Source of the DNA: Mangrovibacterium diazotrophicum
GTDB taxonomy: Bacteria; Bacteroidota; Bacteroidia; Bacteroidales; Prolixibacteraceae
DNA: 64,000 nt
Direction of reading: 5' to 3'
Assembly: GCF_003610535.1 (NCBI RefSeq)
Contig: NZ_RAPN01000004.1
Span: forward strand, 248,001-312,000
This document shows positions 51,601 through 60,070 of the stretch, one piece after another. Every line of letters begins with the position of its first letter. Position 1 is the first letter of the stretch. A program made the position numbers and the translations under genes. The notes under the pieces were generated by a model. The model did not search any database and was not told where the DNA came from. It worked only from the letters and a program-made list of their open reading frames with translations.

Positions 51601-51873
51601 GAAACTGATGTCGGTACAGATGTGTGTCAGGTATTTTTTGTTGATGAAACGCTCTCCCTCGCCTTCATCCTTGTAGAAAAACTCGCGGTGATCGACGTGG
51701 TAGTACGTCACGAAATCGCGGTACATGGTCAGGTATTTGTCTACCAGTTCCCGGTTGAAATTCTCTTTTAAATAGGATTCAACCAGGGCCATATTTTCCG
51801 ATGACAAACGGTTTCTGTAATCCGTTATAATCGCAAATAGTTTAACCAGAGTTTCAATTATACCTTCGTACAT
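48691..51873 (-). CDS. Large ABCG-type ABC transporter with TerB-like N-terminal region
   Basis: A 1060-residue fusion of ATPase and permease. Residues 1-170 are helical and resemble the TerB-like domain (tellurite resistance fold) and are followed by an FHA-like or beta-rich segment near 180-250. The ATPase has Walker A GGSGVGKTTLLNVLNG near 285, the signature LSGGQRKRLNIALELM near 395 and Walker B MLFVDEPTSGLSSAD. About six transmembrane segments start near 610 and end near 1020, split by a 200-residue helical extracytoplasmic part. ATPase-before-permease order and the GQRKR signature are those of the ABCG/White group. Bacterial relatives are uncharacterised; export of lipids or polyketide-like compounds is only a guess. 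Confidence 0.85.
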   Translation of the reverse strand: MYEGIIETLVKLFAIITDYRNRLSSENMALVESYLKENFNRELVDKYLTMYRDFVTYYHVDHREFFYKDEGEGERFINKKYLTHICTDISFNYDLNVRFMIVTQLFNFINKAKGLNIEDLKMVHIVAMGLNINPKEYDNFYRFALFSISKVKEKSWLFVVNGTEEYEHKEVKHLYRENQKVDIEFIRIPSINTLFFKYTGPRNLYLNGHRLVNQRLYIFPPGGVLKTSRIIPIYYSTVMTRFIQNVGKPMIVFNAEAVEYRFNKRVYGLHELSFQERSGDLVGILGGSGVGKTTLLNVLNGKLKPSGGKITINGYDIHDPENEDKLTGVIGYVPQDDLLLEELTVYQNLRFNALFCFSDADDEKIEQIIEQTLTDFDLVEARDLVVGNPLKKILSGGQRKRLNIALELMREPSMLFVDEPTSGLSSADSEKVMYLLKRQCLKGKLVFANIHQPSSDIYKLFDRIIVMDKGGRVVFFGNPMESITYFKHQANYINPDESECLSCGNVKTEQPLRIIEARMVDPFGKSIRRRKVSPQEWYQSYREKVEPRVIDFMKANPVKKEKFPDVLFKKPKWWTQFKLYLQRDFASKRSNRQYLAIALLEAPILAVILGFFTKFSFQGKYIFSENDNIPAYLFMSVVVALFIGLSISAEEIFKDRKIRKREEFLNLSKGAYFASKIILLFLLSAFQVLTFVLVGNYLLEIKSLTFEMWVILFSTACFANLLGLNLSAGLDSAVAIYVMIPFLLVPQLLLSGVIVDFNKMNYSIASYDHTPLIGDAMVSRWSYEALAVNQYTNNSYRKHFFDQELEKNSWGFATYYFLPELEKLVNAHKSLEEANKTDEADLLKPLLYNSFSQVNSVMHPSDSIFAATQLLQENAADLPYPTLKDYLASAKKRYQKIYNEANDALNAKYELLLQSFKGDSEKLQEFKDKYTNKKLELLLRDKYSQNKIYISQNLIHQGDEPIYRLPFENNGRAHFYAAYKFVGPLKIPTIIFNALFIWLFTALLAVTLYFDVLRKVLTAIQRWRETRQAELRDRIFYNPMAFMKSDRKRKFRQAPTQKTP

Positions 51874-51887
51874 GGGGGAGAGTTTTA

Positions 51888-51941
51888 ACGAAATAGGGTC
51901 TTTGTAGCCGTAAGCAGCGGTTACAAAAACCCTATCGTTTT
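51888..51941 (-). terminator. Long hairpin after the lipoprotein gene
   Basis: AACGAAATAGGGT at 51888 with TTTGTA-CCG can pair with CGG-TACAAA and ACCCTATCGTT ending at 51941, forming an interrupted stem of about 20 pairs. It lies between the lipoprotein gene and the ABC transporter gene on the minus strand, so termination or attenuation of read-through into the transporter gene is likely. Confidence 0.6.
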
Positions 51942-51957
51942 GTCAATTCGAATTGAA

Positions 51958-52785
51958 TTACTGAACGTATGCTGCTCTGATCTGATCAACAGTTTCAGTC
52001 AGTTTCAGTACTTGTGTTTCGGTCATTGCAGTCGAGCCTTCTTCCATTGCATAAATAGCGTTGATGCTTTGGATATCGGCGTAAGCGCCAGCCAACATTT
52101 CAGAATCTTTCAGCGGTTCCATCATTTTCGCCAGGTCAGCCAAGGCGCCTTTTTGGAAAATGATTGCTTCCAGAATCTTAGGATTTTGGAAGGTGTTTTC
52201 AGAGATGTGTAAAGTCAGGTACAATCCTTCAACAACCGAACCGGTCAACACCAGGTACGACATTTCTGTGCGTCCTTGCTTGTTCAAATAAGAATAAGCA
52301 TTTTGGAACATGTCGGTAACAATCGTCACCAGTTTTTCCTTGTTGTCCAGGTTTTCTTCAATTTGATCCGGAAGATTTTCGTCGAAAGCAGAAGTGAAAT
52401 CCAGGTCGCGAATTAGCTTTTCGGCTGAACCAAAGTAAGCCTGAACTTCAGGTTTTTGGTTGTAAGTGGTTGCGTAAGCCAAATCAGCCGTGTAAATACC
52501 CAGGTTGATCGCTTTGTCTTTTTCCGTGAAATAGCTGTCGGCTTTGTCAGCCTCGTTGGCGATACCTACAATGTAACTTGCTTCAATGGAATTTAGCATG
52601 TTAGTCACCTCGAAAGTTGAAGGCAACGGATAAGCATATTCTTCGATTTCTTTTTTGATTGCTTCTTCAGCAACCTGCGCAGAATCTTTTTTAGGAGATT
52701 TACCGGTACAGGATTGAAATACGGGGGATAAGAATCCAGCTAAAAGTACCAGAGATACAAGGTGGTATGTTCTTTTCATATTCAT
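51958..52785 (-). CDS. Lipoprotein of unknown function
   Basis: A 275-residue lipoprotein with an N-terminal signal and lipobox VFQSC (Cys26). The mature chain is mostly alpha-helical with a conserved-looking core: AYPLPSTFEVTNMLNSIEASYIVGIAN, KAINLGIYTADLAYATTYNQ, EMSYLVLTGSVVEGLYLTLHI and ETVDQIRAAYVQ at the end. Similar helical lipoproteins are widespread in Bacteroidales and Cytophagales without an assigned role. The Met at the third codon (MKRTYH) is an equally good start. It is transcribed toward the ABC transporter gene but separated by a hairpin. Confidence 0.75.
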   Translation of the reverse strand: MNMKRTYHLVSLVLLAGFLSPVFQSCTGKSPKKDSAQVAEEAIKKEIEEYAYPLPSTFEVTNMLNSIEASYIVGIANEADKADSYFTEKDKAINLGIYTADLAYATTYNQKPEVQAYFGSAEKLIRDLDFTSAFDENLPDQIEENLDNKEKLVTIVTDMFQNAYSYLNKQGRTEMSYLVLTGSVVEGLYLTLHISENTFQNPKILEAIIFQKGALADLAKMMEPLKDSEMLAGAYADIQSINAIYAMEEGSTAMTETQVLKLTETVDQIRAAYVQ

Positions 52786-53078
52786 TGGTGATAGTTTATA
52801 AAATCCTCAAAGACAACTTAGTTTTTTTTAACCGCATTCGTTTTTCAGGCTAAAATTTTTCCACCTGTCTGCGATTTTGTGCTAAAAATAATATAAAAAT
52901 ATTGCCCGTTGAAAAATGAACCCGATTTTTTGAGAAAGTTAAATTTATTGGCAATCTCAGGGCGCTGCACCTCCCGCCGTTATTGGAAATCTTAGGAATT
53001 GCGAACACGGCATCGGATTCTCACCGCGGGAAATTGGAGAGACCTCTTGGAATTGAAAAAGATGAAAGTCGGAAATTG

Positions 53079-53696
53079 CTATTTCGAACTGATCAGGCGG
53101 ATGAATTCTTCGCGTGTGGCCACCCGTTCAAATGCTCCGGTAAAGTCGGAGGTGGTCGTTACGGAATGCTGTTTCTGTACGCCGCGCATCTGCATGCACA
53201 AGTGTTGAGCTTCAATAACCACAGCCACTCCAAGCGGGTTTAGTGTTTGTTGGATGCAGTCTTTTATTTGGCTGGTCAGGCGTTCCTGAACCTGTAACCG
53301 GCGGGCGAAGGCATCCACTACGCGGGCAATTTTGCTGAGCCCGGTAATGTATCCGTTGGGAATATACCCAACGTGCGCTTTGCCAATAAACGGCAGCATG
53401 TGGTGTTCGCACATCGAGTAGATTTCGATGTCTTTCACAATGACCATTTGTTTGTAATCTTCCTTAAACATGGCCTTGCGGATCATGGCTTCCGGATCCT
53501 GTTCGTAACCCTGCAGCAAAAATTGCATGGCTTTGGCAACACGAAGCGGTGTTTTTTGCAGTCCTTCCCGTTCAACATCCTCACCCAGCAACTTGATGAT
53601 GCCGGTGTAATGTTCGCTGATTTGTTCTGTTACCGACTCGTTGAACCGGTCGATGCGCTTGTAGCCGCTGAATTCTCCGTTGTATGAATCTTCCAT
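53079..53696 (-). CDS. folE: GTP cyclohydrolase I
   Basis: A 205-residue enzyme converting GTP to 7,8-dihydroneopterin triphosphate, the first step of tetrahydrofolate and pterin synthesis. Zinc-ligand region [18 protein letters not shown] (the Cys and second His bind zinc) is near residue 95; a second Cys of the zinc site is in [11 protein letters not shown] near 165. Motifs [13 protein letters not shown] and [21 protein letters not shown] complete the family. The N-terminal 25 residues are specific to this branch. Length is normal. Confidence 0.95.
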   Translation of the reverse strand: MEDSYNGEFSGYKRIDRFNESVTEQISEHYTGIIKLLGEDVEREGLQKTPLRVAKAMQFLLQGYEQDPEAMIRKAMFKEDYKQMVIVKDIEIYSMCEHHMLPFIGKAHVGYIPNGYITGLSKIARVVDAFARRLQVQERLTSQIKDCIQQTLNPLGVAVVIEAQHLCMQMRGVQKQHSVTTTSDFTGAFERVATREEFIRLISSK

Positions 53697-53721
53697 GTTT
53701 TAAAATCTGTATCCTGAAAAT

Positions 53722-53743
53722 CAGGTTTGAACCTGCAAAGATA
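53722..53743 (-). promoter_or_regulatory. Promoter-like element and dyad before folE
   Basis: On the minus strand TATCTTTG (53736-53743) is an exact TAnnTTTG match. Immediately downstream lies the dyad CAGGTT-TG-AACCTG (53722-53735), which would overlap the transcription start and could be an operator. No -33 element at the usual distance was found. Confidence 0.5.
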
Positions 53744-53937
53744 GAAGTTTCTCGCAAGCTGCGGGAATGAATGTGCTTCGAATCCCTGCAGGTTCATTAC
53801 CGATCTCGACTTGTATGCTGAATTTGTATTTACAACACTCACTCGTCGAAGGTCACTCGCTTGTCTTTAGGCAGTCATTGGATAAAAATAATTTCAATGA
53901 ATGACTTAATGACCTTTAATGACGAATGAACCTTTTC

Positions 53938-54705
53938 TTAGAGGTCGCGGGTGAAAATCCACTTGTCACCTTTTGACAGCTCGTTGTTGTAATAGTAACC
54001 TTCCATGTCGAAAGCCTTTAACTCTTCCGGCTTGGTAATTTTGTTTTCAACCATGAAACGACACATCATACCGCGCGCTTTTTTCGCGTAGAACGAGATG
54101 ATTTTATAGGTGCCGTTTTTATTGTCTTTAAATTCAGGGGTGATAATTTTTCCCTTGAATTTTGATTGATCAATCGCTTTGAAATACTCGGCAGATGCCA
54201 GGTTCACCAGCATGCCGCTGTTTTGAGCAACCAGCTCGTTCACCTGTTTGGTGACTTTTGCTTGCCAAAACTGGTACAAATCTTTACTTTTTTCAACCGG
54301 CAGTTTGATCCCCATTTCCAAACGGTAAGGTTGAATTAAGTCCAGTGGTTTCAATAATCCGTAAAGCCCCGACAGAATGCGGATGTGATCTTGTGCAAAA
54401 TCAAACTGCTCGTTGCTGAAGGTCTGCGCATTGATGCCGTCGTAAACGTCTCCGTTGAAGGCCAAAATTGCTTGCTTGGCATTTTCAGGCGTGAACGGCG
54501 GTTCCCACATCAGGTTGCGGTCAACATTCAGGTTAGCCAGTTTGGCCGAAATTCCCATCATTTTGATCAGGTCCGAAGCTTTCATCTTTTTCAGCTTCGC
54601 ATTGATCTTCACGGATTCCGGCAAAAAATCTACTTCCGAGTATTTGTCTGTTGCCGGTTTTGTCTCGAAATCAAGTGATTTCGCCGGCGAAATAATTGCA
54701 ATCAT
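53938..54705 (-). CDS. yaaA: Peroxide stress protein YaaA
   Basis: A 255-residue protein of the YaaA (DUF328) family. Motifs: MIAIISPAKSLDF at the start, APAFNGDVYDGI-like AILAFNGDVYDGINA near residue 85, ILSGLYGLLKPLDLIQPYRLEMG near 110-135, and the C-terminal ISFYAKKARGMMCRFM segment with several basic residues. E. coli YaaA limits intracellular iron during hydrogen peroxide stress and belongs to the OxyR regulon, which fits the oxyR-katA block 12 kb away only loosely. The fold contains a DNA-binding helix-hairpin-helix region in the E. coli structure. Gene order with rlmD (53 bases upstream, same strand) suggests co-transcription. Confidence 0.93.
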   Translation of the reverse strand: MIAIISPAKSLDFETKPATDKYSEVDFLPESVKINAKLKKMKASDLIKMMGISAKLANLNVDRNLMWEPPFTPENAKQAILAFNGDVYDGINAQTFSNEQFDFAQDHIRILSGLYGLLKPLDLIQPYRLEMGIKLPVEKSKDLYQFWQAKVTKQVNELVAQNSGMLVNLASAEYFKAIDQSKFKGKIITPEFKDNKNGTYKIISFYAKKARGMMCRFMVENKITKPEELKAFDMEGYYYNNELSKGDKWIFTRDL

Positions 54706-54758
54706 TTTCCCTTTTCTATTTAATTTAATAACACAAACAAAAATGGAAAATACAAAGT

Positions 54759-56174
54759 TTATCGATTTTTGCGAATTAATTGAACAACATTTTCAACGTG
54801 ATGAGTATGAGGGAACATATCAACCGGTTGAATTTTTGTCACCTTGTAATCGACATCCAGTAGTGCCAAATCGCGGGCCTGGGTCGCCGGGTTACAACTG
54901 ACATAAACGATTCTTTCGGGCGCTGCAGCCAAAATCGTCTTCACCACATCTTCGTGCATACCGGCGCGTGGCGGGTCGGTAATAATCACATCCGGTTTGC
55001 CGTGTTGGGCAATGAAAGCCTCGTTCAGTACATTTTTCATGTCGCCGGCATAAAAGAGGGTATTTCCCAGTTCGTTGATGCCCGAGTTCACTTTCGCGTC
55101 TTCAATGGCTTCCGGTACATATTCAATTCCAATCACCTGTTTGGCTTTTTTAGCCACAAAATTGGCAATGGTTCCGGTTCCGGTATACAAGTCGTAAACC
55201 ACTTCGTCGCCTTTTAACTCGGCAAAGTCGCGGGTAACTTTGTAAAGCTCGTAAGCTTGTTCCGAGTTGGTTTGGTAAAAACTTTTCGGCCCGATTTTGA
55301 ATCGCAGACCTTCCATTTCCTCAAAAATATGATCGGGACCTTTGAACGGAATAATTTCCTGGTCCGAAATTGTATCGTTGGGCTTTTGGTTGATGACGTA
55401 CATGATCGAGGTCAGCTCAGGGAACTGGGCAGCGATGGCCTCCAACAACCCGTTTTGTTTTTCCAGGTCTTCATAAAAGAAAACCACGATCAGCATGTTT
55501 TCGCCAGTGGAGGCGGTGCGGACAATCATGTTGCGCAAGAAACCTTCTTGTTGACGAATGTCGAAAAAGCTCAACTTATTTTTCAGCGCGTACTCGCGAA
55601 TGAAATTCCGAACGGCATTCGAAGGCTCGGGCTGCAACCAACATTTTTCGATGTCGATGATTTTATCGAATAAGCCGGGGATGTGGAATCCCAGCGCATT
55701 CATCTCCAAGTGCTCGGCGTCGGTGTCCATCTCTTCGAACGAGCGCCAGCGCTTGTTTGAAAAACTGAACTCGAGCTTGTTGCGGTAAAATGTATTTTTA
55801 GCCGATCCTAAAATCGGTGAAATCGCCGGCAACTCAATCCGACCCAATCGACGCAACTGGTCGGCCACTTGCTTTTGTTTGTAGTACAATTGTTTTTCGT
55901 ACGGAAGAAACTGCCATTTACAGCCACCGCAGGTTCCAAAGTGCGCGCAGAAAGCTTCCTGCCGGTCGGCCGACTTTTCGCGGATATTGGTCACACGTGC
56001 TTCCATGTAACTTTTTCGTTTTTTGGTCACCTGTAAATCTACGATGTCGCCCGGAACAACGTGCGTGGTAAATACAACCATGTCGTTTACACGGGCAATG
56101 GCTTTGCCTTCGGCGCCAATATCGGTAATCTCAACAGCCTCGTACAAGGGCTTGTTTTTTCTGCTTCTTCCCAT
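54759..56174 (-). CDS. rlmD: 23S rRNA (uracil-C5)-methyltransferase, RlmD type
   Basis: A 471-residue SAM-dependent methyltransferase that methylates uracil in 23S rRNA. An N-terminal TRAM RNA-binding domain (1-65) precedes the Fe-S cysteines Cys76, Cys82 and Cys85 in FCAHFGTCGGC, with the fourth in EKCWLQ near 163. The SAM site VVYDLYTGTGTIANFVA is near residue 320 and the catalytic nucleophile is in YVSCNPATQARDL near 427. The RlmD/RlmCD/TrmA family splits by target, so the exact uridine (1939 or 747) is inferred from the TRAM plus Fe-S layout. It is likely transcribed with yaaA. Confidence 0.9.
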   Translation of the reverse strand: MGRSRKNKPLYEAVEITDIGAEGKAIARVNDMVVFTTHVVPGDIVDLQVTKKRKSYMEARVTNIREKSADRQEAFCAHFGTCGGCKWQFLPYEKQLYYKQKQVADQLRRLGRIELPAISPILGSAKNTFYRNKLEFSFSNKRWRSFEEMDTDAEHLEMNALGFHIPGLFDKIIDIEKCWLQPEPSNAVRNFIREYALKNKLSFFDIRQQEGFLRNMIVRTASTGENMLIVVFFYEDLEKQNGLLEAIAAQFPELTSIMYVINQKPNDTISDQEIIPFKGPDHIFEEMEGLRFKIGPKSFYQTNSEQAYELYKVTRDFAELKGDEVVYDLYTGTGTIANFVAKKAKQVIGIEYVPEAIEDAKVNSGINELGNTLFYAGDMKNVLNEAFIAQHGKPDVIITDPPRAGMHEDVVKTILAAAPERIVYVSCNPATQARDLALLDVDYKVTKIQPVDMFPHTHHVENVVQLIRKNR

Positions 56175-56191
56175 TGAATTGAAAATTTTTG

Positions 56192-56199
56192 CAAAAATA
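56192..56199 (-). promoter_or_regulatory. Possible -7 promoter element of rlmD-yaaA
   Basis: On the minus strand TATTTTTG matches TAnnTTTG 17 bases before the rlmD ATG. This leaves only a very short leader, and no clear -33 TTTG is present. Confidence 0.35.
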
Positions 56200-56323
56200 G
56201 CGAAATCAACGAAACGAAAAACTGTAAAGAGCTGTTTGTCGATAGCAGTTATCAGTGTGAAATTTTAAGCTACTTCAACTGAAAAGTAACGGGTTTGGTA
56301 TGACAAGTTCGTTATAAATTCTG

Positions 56324-56331
56324 TAGTTTTG
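56324..56331 (+). promoter_or_regulatory. Possible -7 promoter element of the DUF748 gene
   Basis: TAGTTTTG matches TAnnTTTG 28 bases before the ATG at 56360. A TTTG lies at 56294-56297, but with 26 bases of spacing instead of about 19, so this is only suggestive. Confidence 0.4.
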
Positions 56332-56359
56332 TGTCATATACACGGTTATTTTAAGAGTC

Positions 56360-58510
56360 ATGAAAAAACGTTACTGGATTCTGGGCGGAATCGTACTTTT
56401 CGTTGCGATTGTTTTGTTCTTCCTTTCAAGTATTATCAAGAGTTATATCAATAAAAACGGCGAAGAATTGATTGGCCGTAAAGTGAATGTGGGGGAACTG
56501 CATTTCGACTATTTCAATGTGGCGGTAAAGGCCAGCGACATTGTGATGTACGAGAAGAATGCGGTCGACAGCTTCTTGTCGGTTCGGCAGGTTGAAGTTG
56601 ATTTTAGCCCCTGGAAACTCTTCAACAGCGAGTATTCTTTTTCGAAGATCTCGGTGGTGGACCCGATGGTCAGCATTCAGCAATACGCGGATGGCTACAA
56701 TTTCGATGACCTGATTCCGGAGTCGGACACCACGCTGGTGACGGAGGAAAAAGCCGACGAGCTGGTGCGTTTCAGCCTGTATAATATGAGTATGACCAAT
56801 GGCGAAATCCGCCTGTACGACCAGCCGGTTGATAACCGTATTAATATTACCAACCTTAATTTTGAGTTGCCGTTGATTGCCTGGGATAACAAGAAATCCA
56901 ACGTTGGGGCCGAGTTCAGTATCGGCGACCAGGGACTGGTGCAAATTCAGGCTGTGGTTGACAACGAGGCGCAGAATTACGAGGTTGACATCAACACAAC
57001 CGATTTGCAGATTAACCGGGTGAGCAATTACCTGACCGATTATATGGATGTGAAGGAACTGAATGGTTTGCTGACATCGCAGATTCAGATTATGGGTGAT
57101 CTTGACGATCTGATGAATGTGCAGATCACCGGCTCGGGGAAAATGACCAATGCTTCGGTGATTGACGGGCAGGGAGAAACGCTGCTGTCGGTGCCTGAAA
57201 TCCGGACCCGCATCAAGTCGTTAAACCTGAAAACCTTTGCCTTCGATTTTTCATCGATCGAAATTGACGAGCCCAACTTGTTAGTGACCCGTGGAAAAGA
57301 GAAAACCAATATGGAGCAGTTTTTTGCGCCCATGTTTGAAGAAGATACCACGCAGGCCGTGCAAATTACCATGGAAAAGGGTGATGATGTAACGACTTCG
57401 TACTCGATTGACACACTGATTGTGAACAAGGGGATGCTCCGGTTTGTGGACAATACCCTGAACCGCAAGTGCCAGATTGATTTGTCTGATTTGGATGTGA
57501 ACATCCAAAACCTGTCGGATAGTTCGAGCAATATTCCGATTACCTTCTCATCGACCATCAATAAAACCGGGTACATTAAAGGCAGCACGACTTTGAACCT
57601 GAATGACATGTACGACTTTTACCTGGATGCGCAGTTGAAGAACCTAGATTTGGTGAGCTTTTCACCTTATTCGGAATATTACATTGCTTCGCCATTTACG
57701 CAGGGCTGGTTCAACTACGACCTGATGGTGAAAATGGGTGGCGGCAAGCTGAGCAATCAAAATACCATTCATGTGGGCGAGTTGGAGTTTGGGAAGAAAA
57801 CCAGCGACAAGCCGTACGTGAAGGTTCCCATTCGTCTGGGACTTTATGTGATGAAGGACGCCAACGATAACATCGATATTGATATGCCGGTGAGCGGATC
57901 TACGAATGATCCGAAGTTCAAAGTGGGAAAATTGATTTGGGGAGCTTTTGTGAATGTGTTGTCCAAAGCAGCTTTGTCGCCGTTTAAAGCCATGGCTGGC
58001 CTGGTGGGCACCAATCCCGAGAAACTGGAGTACCTGAACTTGGCGTACCTGCAGGATTCGCTGACAAATGACGAGCTGCAAACATTGGGCTCACTGACCA
58101 AAATCATGCAGAAGAAACCGGACTTGCTGGTGAGTTTCATCCAGCGGACCAATGCTGATTTGGAAAAGGAAAAGTTGGCGGTGAAACTGGCCAAAAACAA
58201 CTACATGGCCGAACAGAAGGTGACTGAATTGCCGGCCGATGACGATAGCCAATTCAAGCAATTCCTGACCTCGAAATTACCAGCAGCCGATTCGCTGGGA
58301 GTGGAAGTGGCATGCTCCAAATATATTCCGGCCAGCCAGGTTAACGAGGCATTTGGAGAACTGCTGCAAAAGCGAAATAAAATGATTACCGACTACTTTG
58401 CGGAACAACAAATTCCGGCCGAAAATGTACTGGTGGGCATTGCCGACCTGGAAAATCTGCCCGACGAAATCCGTCGCCCGGAATTTAAGGTGGAGGTTTC
58501 GTTGAAGTAG
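56360..58510 (+). CDS. DUF748/AsmA-like envelope protein
   Basis: A 716-residue protein with one N-terminal membrane anchor (WILGGIVLFVAIVLFFLSSII) and a large periplasmic part. The segments GRKVNVGELHFDYFNVAVKASDI, FSLYNMSMTNGEIRLYDQPV, INITNLNFELP and MPVSGSTNDPKFKVGKLIWGAFVNVLSKA match DUF748. The many repeated beta strands and the N-terminal anchor place it among AsmA-like proteins, which form long grooves for moving lipid between membranes. The last 120 residues are charged and helical and include a LPAADSLGVEVACSKYIP segment that recurs in the family. A role in outer-membrane lipid or envelope homeostasis is inference. Confidence 0.87.
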   Translation: MKKRYWILGGIVLFVAIVLFFLSSIIKSYINKNGEELIGRKVNVGELHFDYFNVAVKASDIVMYEKNAVDSFLSVRQVEVDFSPWKLFNSEYSFSKISVVDPMVSIQQYADGYNFDDLIPESDTTLVTEEKADELVRFSLYNMSMTNGEIRLYDQPVDNRINITNLNFELPLIAWDNKKSNVGAEFSIGDQGLVQIQAVVDNEAQNYEVDINTTDLQINRVSNYLTDYMDVKELNGLLTSQIQIMGDLDDLMNVQITGSGKMTNASVIDGQGETLLSVPEIRTRIKSLNLKTFAFDFSSIEIDEPNLLVTRGKEKTNMEQFFAPMFEEDTTQAVQITMEKGDDVTTSYSIDTLIVNKGMLRFVDNTLNRKCQIDLSDLDVNIQNLSDSSSNIPITFSSTINKTGYIKGSTTLNLNDMYDFYLDAQLKNLDLVSFSPYSEYYIASPFTQGWFNYDLMVKMGGGKLSNQNTIHVGELEFGKKTSDKPYVKVPIRLGLYVMKDANDNIDIDMPVSGSTNDPKFKVGKLIWGAFVNVLSKAALSPFKAMAGLVGTNPEKLEYLNLAYLQDSLTNDELQTLGSLTKIMQKKPDLLVSFIQRTNADLEKEKLAVKLAKNNYMAEQKVTELPADDDSQFKQFLTSKLPAADSLGVEVACSKYIPASQVNEAFGELLQKRNKMITDYFAEQQIPAENVLVGIADLENLPDEIRRPEFKVEVSLK

Positions 58511-58545
58511 GAGAGAACGGTTTCCGTCTCAATTTCTTTTTGGGT

Positions 58546-58606
58546 CGCTGCCGCACGATCGCATCATGTGGCTTTAAAAACCATATGAAAGGTTCGTGCG
58601 GCAGCG
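58546..58606. repeat. REP-like palindromic element, copy 1
   Basis: Perfect 13-base inverted repeat CGCTGCCGCACGA (58546-58558) / TCGTGCGGCAGCG (58594-58606), with a weaker inner dyad ATGTGG...CCATAT and a GGGGGG tail. It sits between convergent genes. A diverged copy lies at 61311-61375, so it is a repeated element as well as a possible terminator. Confidence 0.75.
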
Positions 58607-58622
58607 AGGGGGGGATTTGCTG

Positions 58623-59825
58623 TTATTCCTTGATGCGGTATGATAAAACAAACGAAAGCGTTTTCACATCTGCTACCCAGTAGGTATAACCATTCGCTAG
58701 ATTTCGATTGGTGTAGTAGCGAAGTTCGGCATTCACCCGTTTGTTACAGTGATAGCCAATCCCAAGCGAAAAGCGAGGAACATTTCCAAGTTCAAGTTCA
58801 AAGTCCTGGGCCGTACAGACTATTTTACTACCAAGCGCCAAATTATAATCGCATGCCGCATTCACGAACAAAGCATTTTGGTTTCGCAGGTAGAAATAGT
58901 GACGGAGACCAGCATTCAGGCTGACTCCCTTATAGTCCACCTCATAATCCACTCTGTTATTTGGATAATCGTTTGATAGATCCGATTTTAGGTATTCAAA
59001 GACCGGTTCAAAAATAATTGCCCATTTATTTTTATTGAAGGGTAGGAACTTCTCGAAATTTATTCCGATGCTGGCGCCAATTGACTGTTCTGGTCCAGCA
59101 CTTACCTGTGAATCCAAGCCAGATTCAATATTAAACGAATTATAATTTCCCGAAGCGATAACCGAAATGTAAAATGGATTCGCTTTTTTTATCCTTTCGT
59201 AGGTTTCGACCTCAGCTCCGACACAGGTATTATAGCGAGCGAAAATATTCTTTAAGGCTTTTTCCTCATAGGCAATGTGGTATAAATCTTTCGGCACAAT
59301 CGCATCACAATTCAGGACGGCGCTTAATTGTTTGCGGAAGCGATTGTTGTAATAAATTTGCTGATCCCGATAGTACATTTTCCATTCTAAGGGGACAGGC
59401 ATCTCGCCCGCGCGTTGGTACAGGTAACGTACAGTTCCTTGTCGGTCATAACACAGCAATGATAGGTCTCCTTGCAGCAACACTTTCAAATAAACGGTCA
59501 CCTGGTGTAGTTCCGGCTCGATATCGGATGATACAGAAGATAATACATCCGACGATTGGTCGAGTTCGCCCGCGTACCTCACGTAGTGGGCACCACCTTC
59601 AATCCCAAAGCCTATGATCGAATCGGAGCTAGCCGACTGCTTAAACAACTTGTCGCCTATTTTGAAGTTAAATAGATCGGGGCTGTTTCGCCACTCTTTA
59701 TCTTCGATTTGACATTCAGTGCGGGTTCCGTCGGCCTTAAGTACATAACCGGGAATGAACTCAATTTGCGCAAATGCCCATGTGTACATCAAACAAAAGG
59801 CACACAAGCTCAACATTTTTTTCAT
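58623..59825 (-). CDS. Exported beta-barrel-like protein of unknown function
   Basis: A 400-residue protein with a signal peptide (KKMLSLCAFCLMYTWAFAQ). The first 190 residues form a separate domain (FIPGYVLKADGTRTECQIEDKEWRNSPDLF) like N-terminal domains found in Bacteroidota proteins of the DUF-type with PorT-like barrels. From about 215 to the end the chain consists of alternating aromatic strands (FYISVIASGNYNSF, IGASIGINFEKFLP, VSLNAGLRHYFYL, FSLGIGYHCNKRVNAELRYYT) and ends SYRIKE, consistent with an eight-stranded outer-membrane barrel. Precise family not recognised. It stands alone. Confidence 0.7.
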   Translation of the reverse strand: MKKMLSLCAFCLMYTWAFAQIEFIPGYVLKADGTRTECQIEDKEWRNSPDLFNFKIGDKLFKQSASSDSIIGFGIEGGAHYVRYAGELDQSSDVLSSVSSDIEPELHQVTVYLKVLLQGDLSLLCYDRQGTVRYLYQRAGEMPVPLEWKMYYRDQQIYYNNRFRKQLSAVLNCDAIVPKDLYHIAYEEKALKNIFARYNTCVGAEVETYERIKKANPFYISVIASGNYNSFNIESGLDSQVSAGPEQSIGASIGINFEKFLPFNKNKWAIIFEPVFEYLKSDLSNDYPNNRVDYEVDYKGVSLNAGLRHYFYLRNQNALFVNAACDYNLALGSKIVCTAQDFELELGNVPRFSLGIGYHCNKRVNAELRYYTNRNLANGYTYWVADVKTLSFVLSYRIKE

Positions 59826-60070
59826 ATCACTCTTTTAGGGGTGTAAAATTAATTATGTCGCCAAAAATAGTAAAACCCATTAAATTCTCTCATTAACCAC
59901 GCGGATCCAATTCTACAGATTGCAGATTCAATTCCCTTATTTTAAAGGCCAAGAAGCCCATCGCTGGTTTGCAAATGAAGGTGTTGGGAGCTAAAAACTG
60001 ACAAAGAATTGATGAATCTGATTTTAAAATTATGGTATAAAAAATAGGAAAAGTGAATAAAAACCAATTA
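59826..60070. other. AT-rich intergenic DNA without recognised gene
   Basis: No coding frame or RNA is recognised. It includes the upstream region of the beta-barrel-like gene on the minus strand and ends where the palindromic element begins. Confidence 0.5.

Noticed and set aside
52983-53243. An 86-codon plus-strand frame before and across the folE 3' end
   Set aside because: Most of it is antisense to folE and the unique part shows no motif.
54742-54901. A plus-strand frame starting MENTKFIDFCELIEQHFQRD at the rlmD 3' end
   Set aside because: It looks protein-like at first but runs antisense through the conserved C-terminus of RlmD and has no counterpart signals, so it is judged a coincidence.
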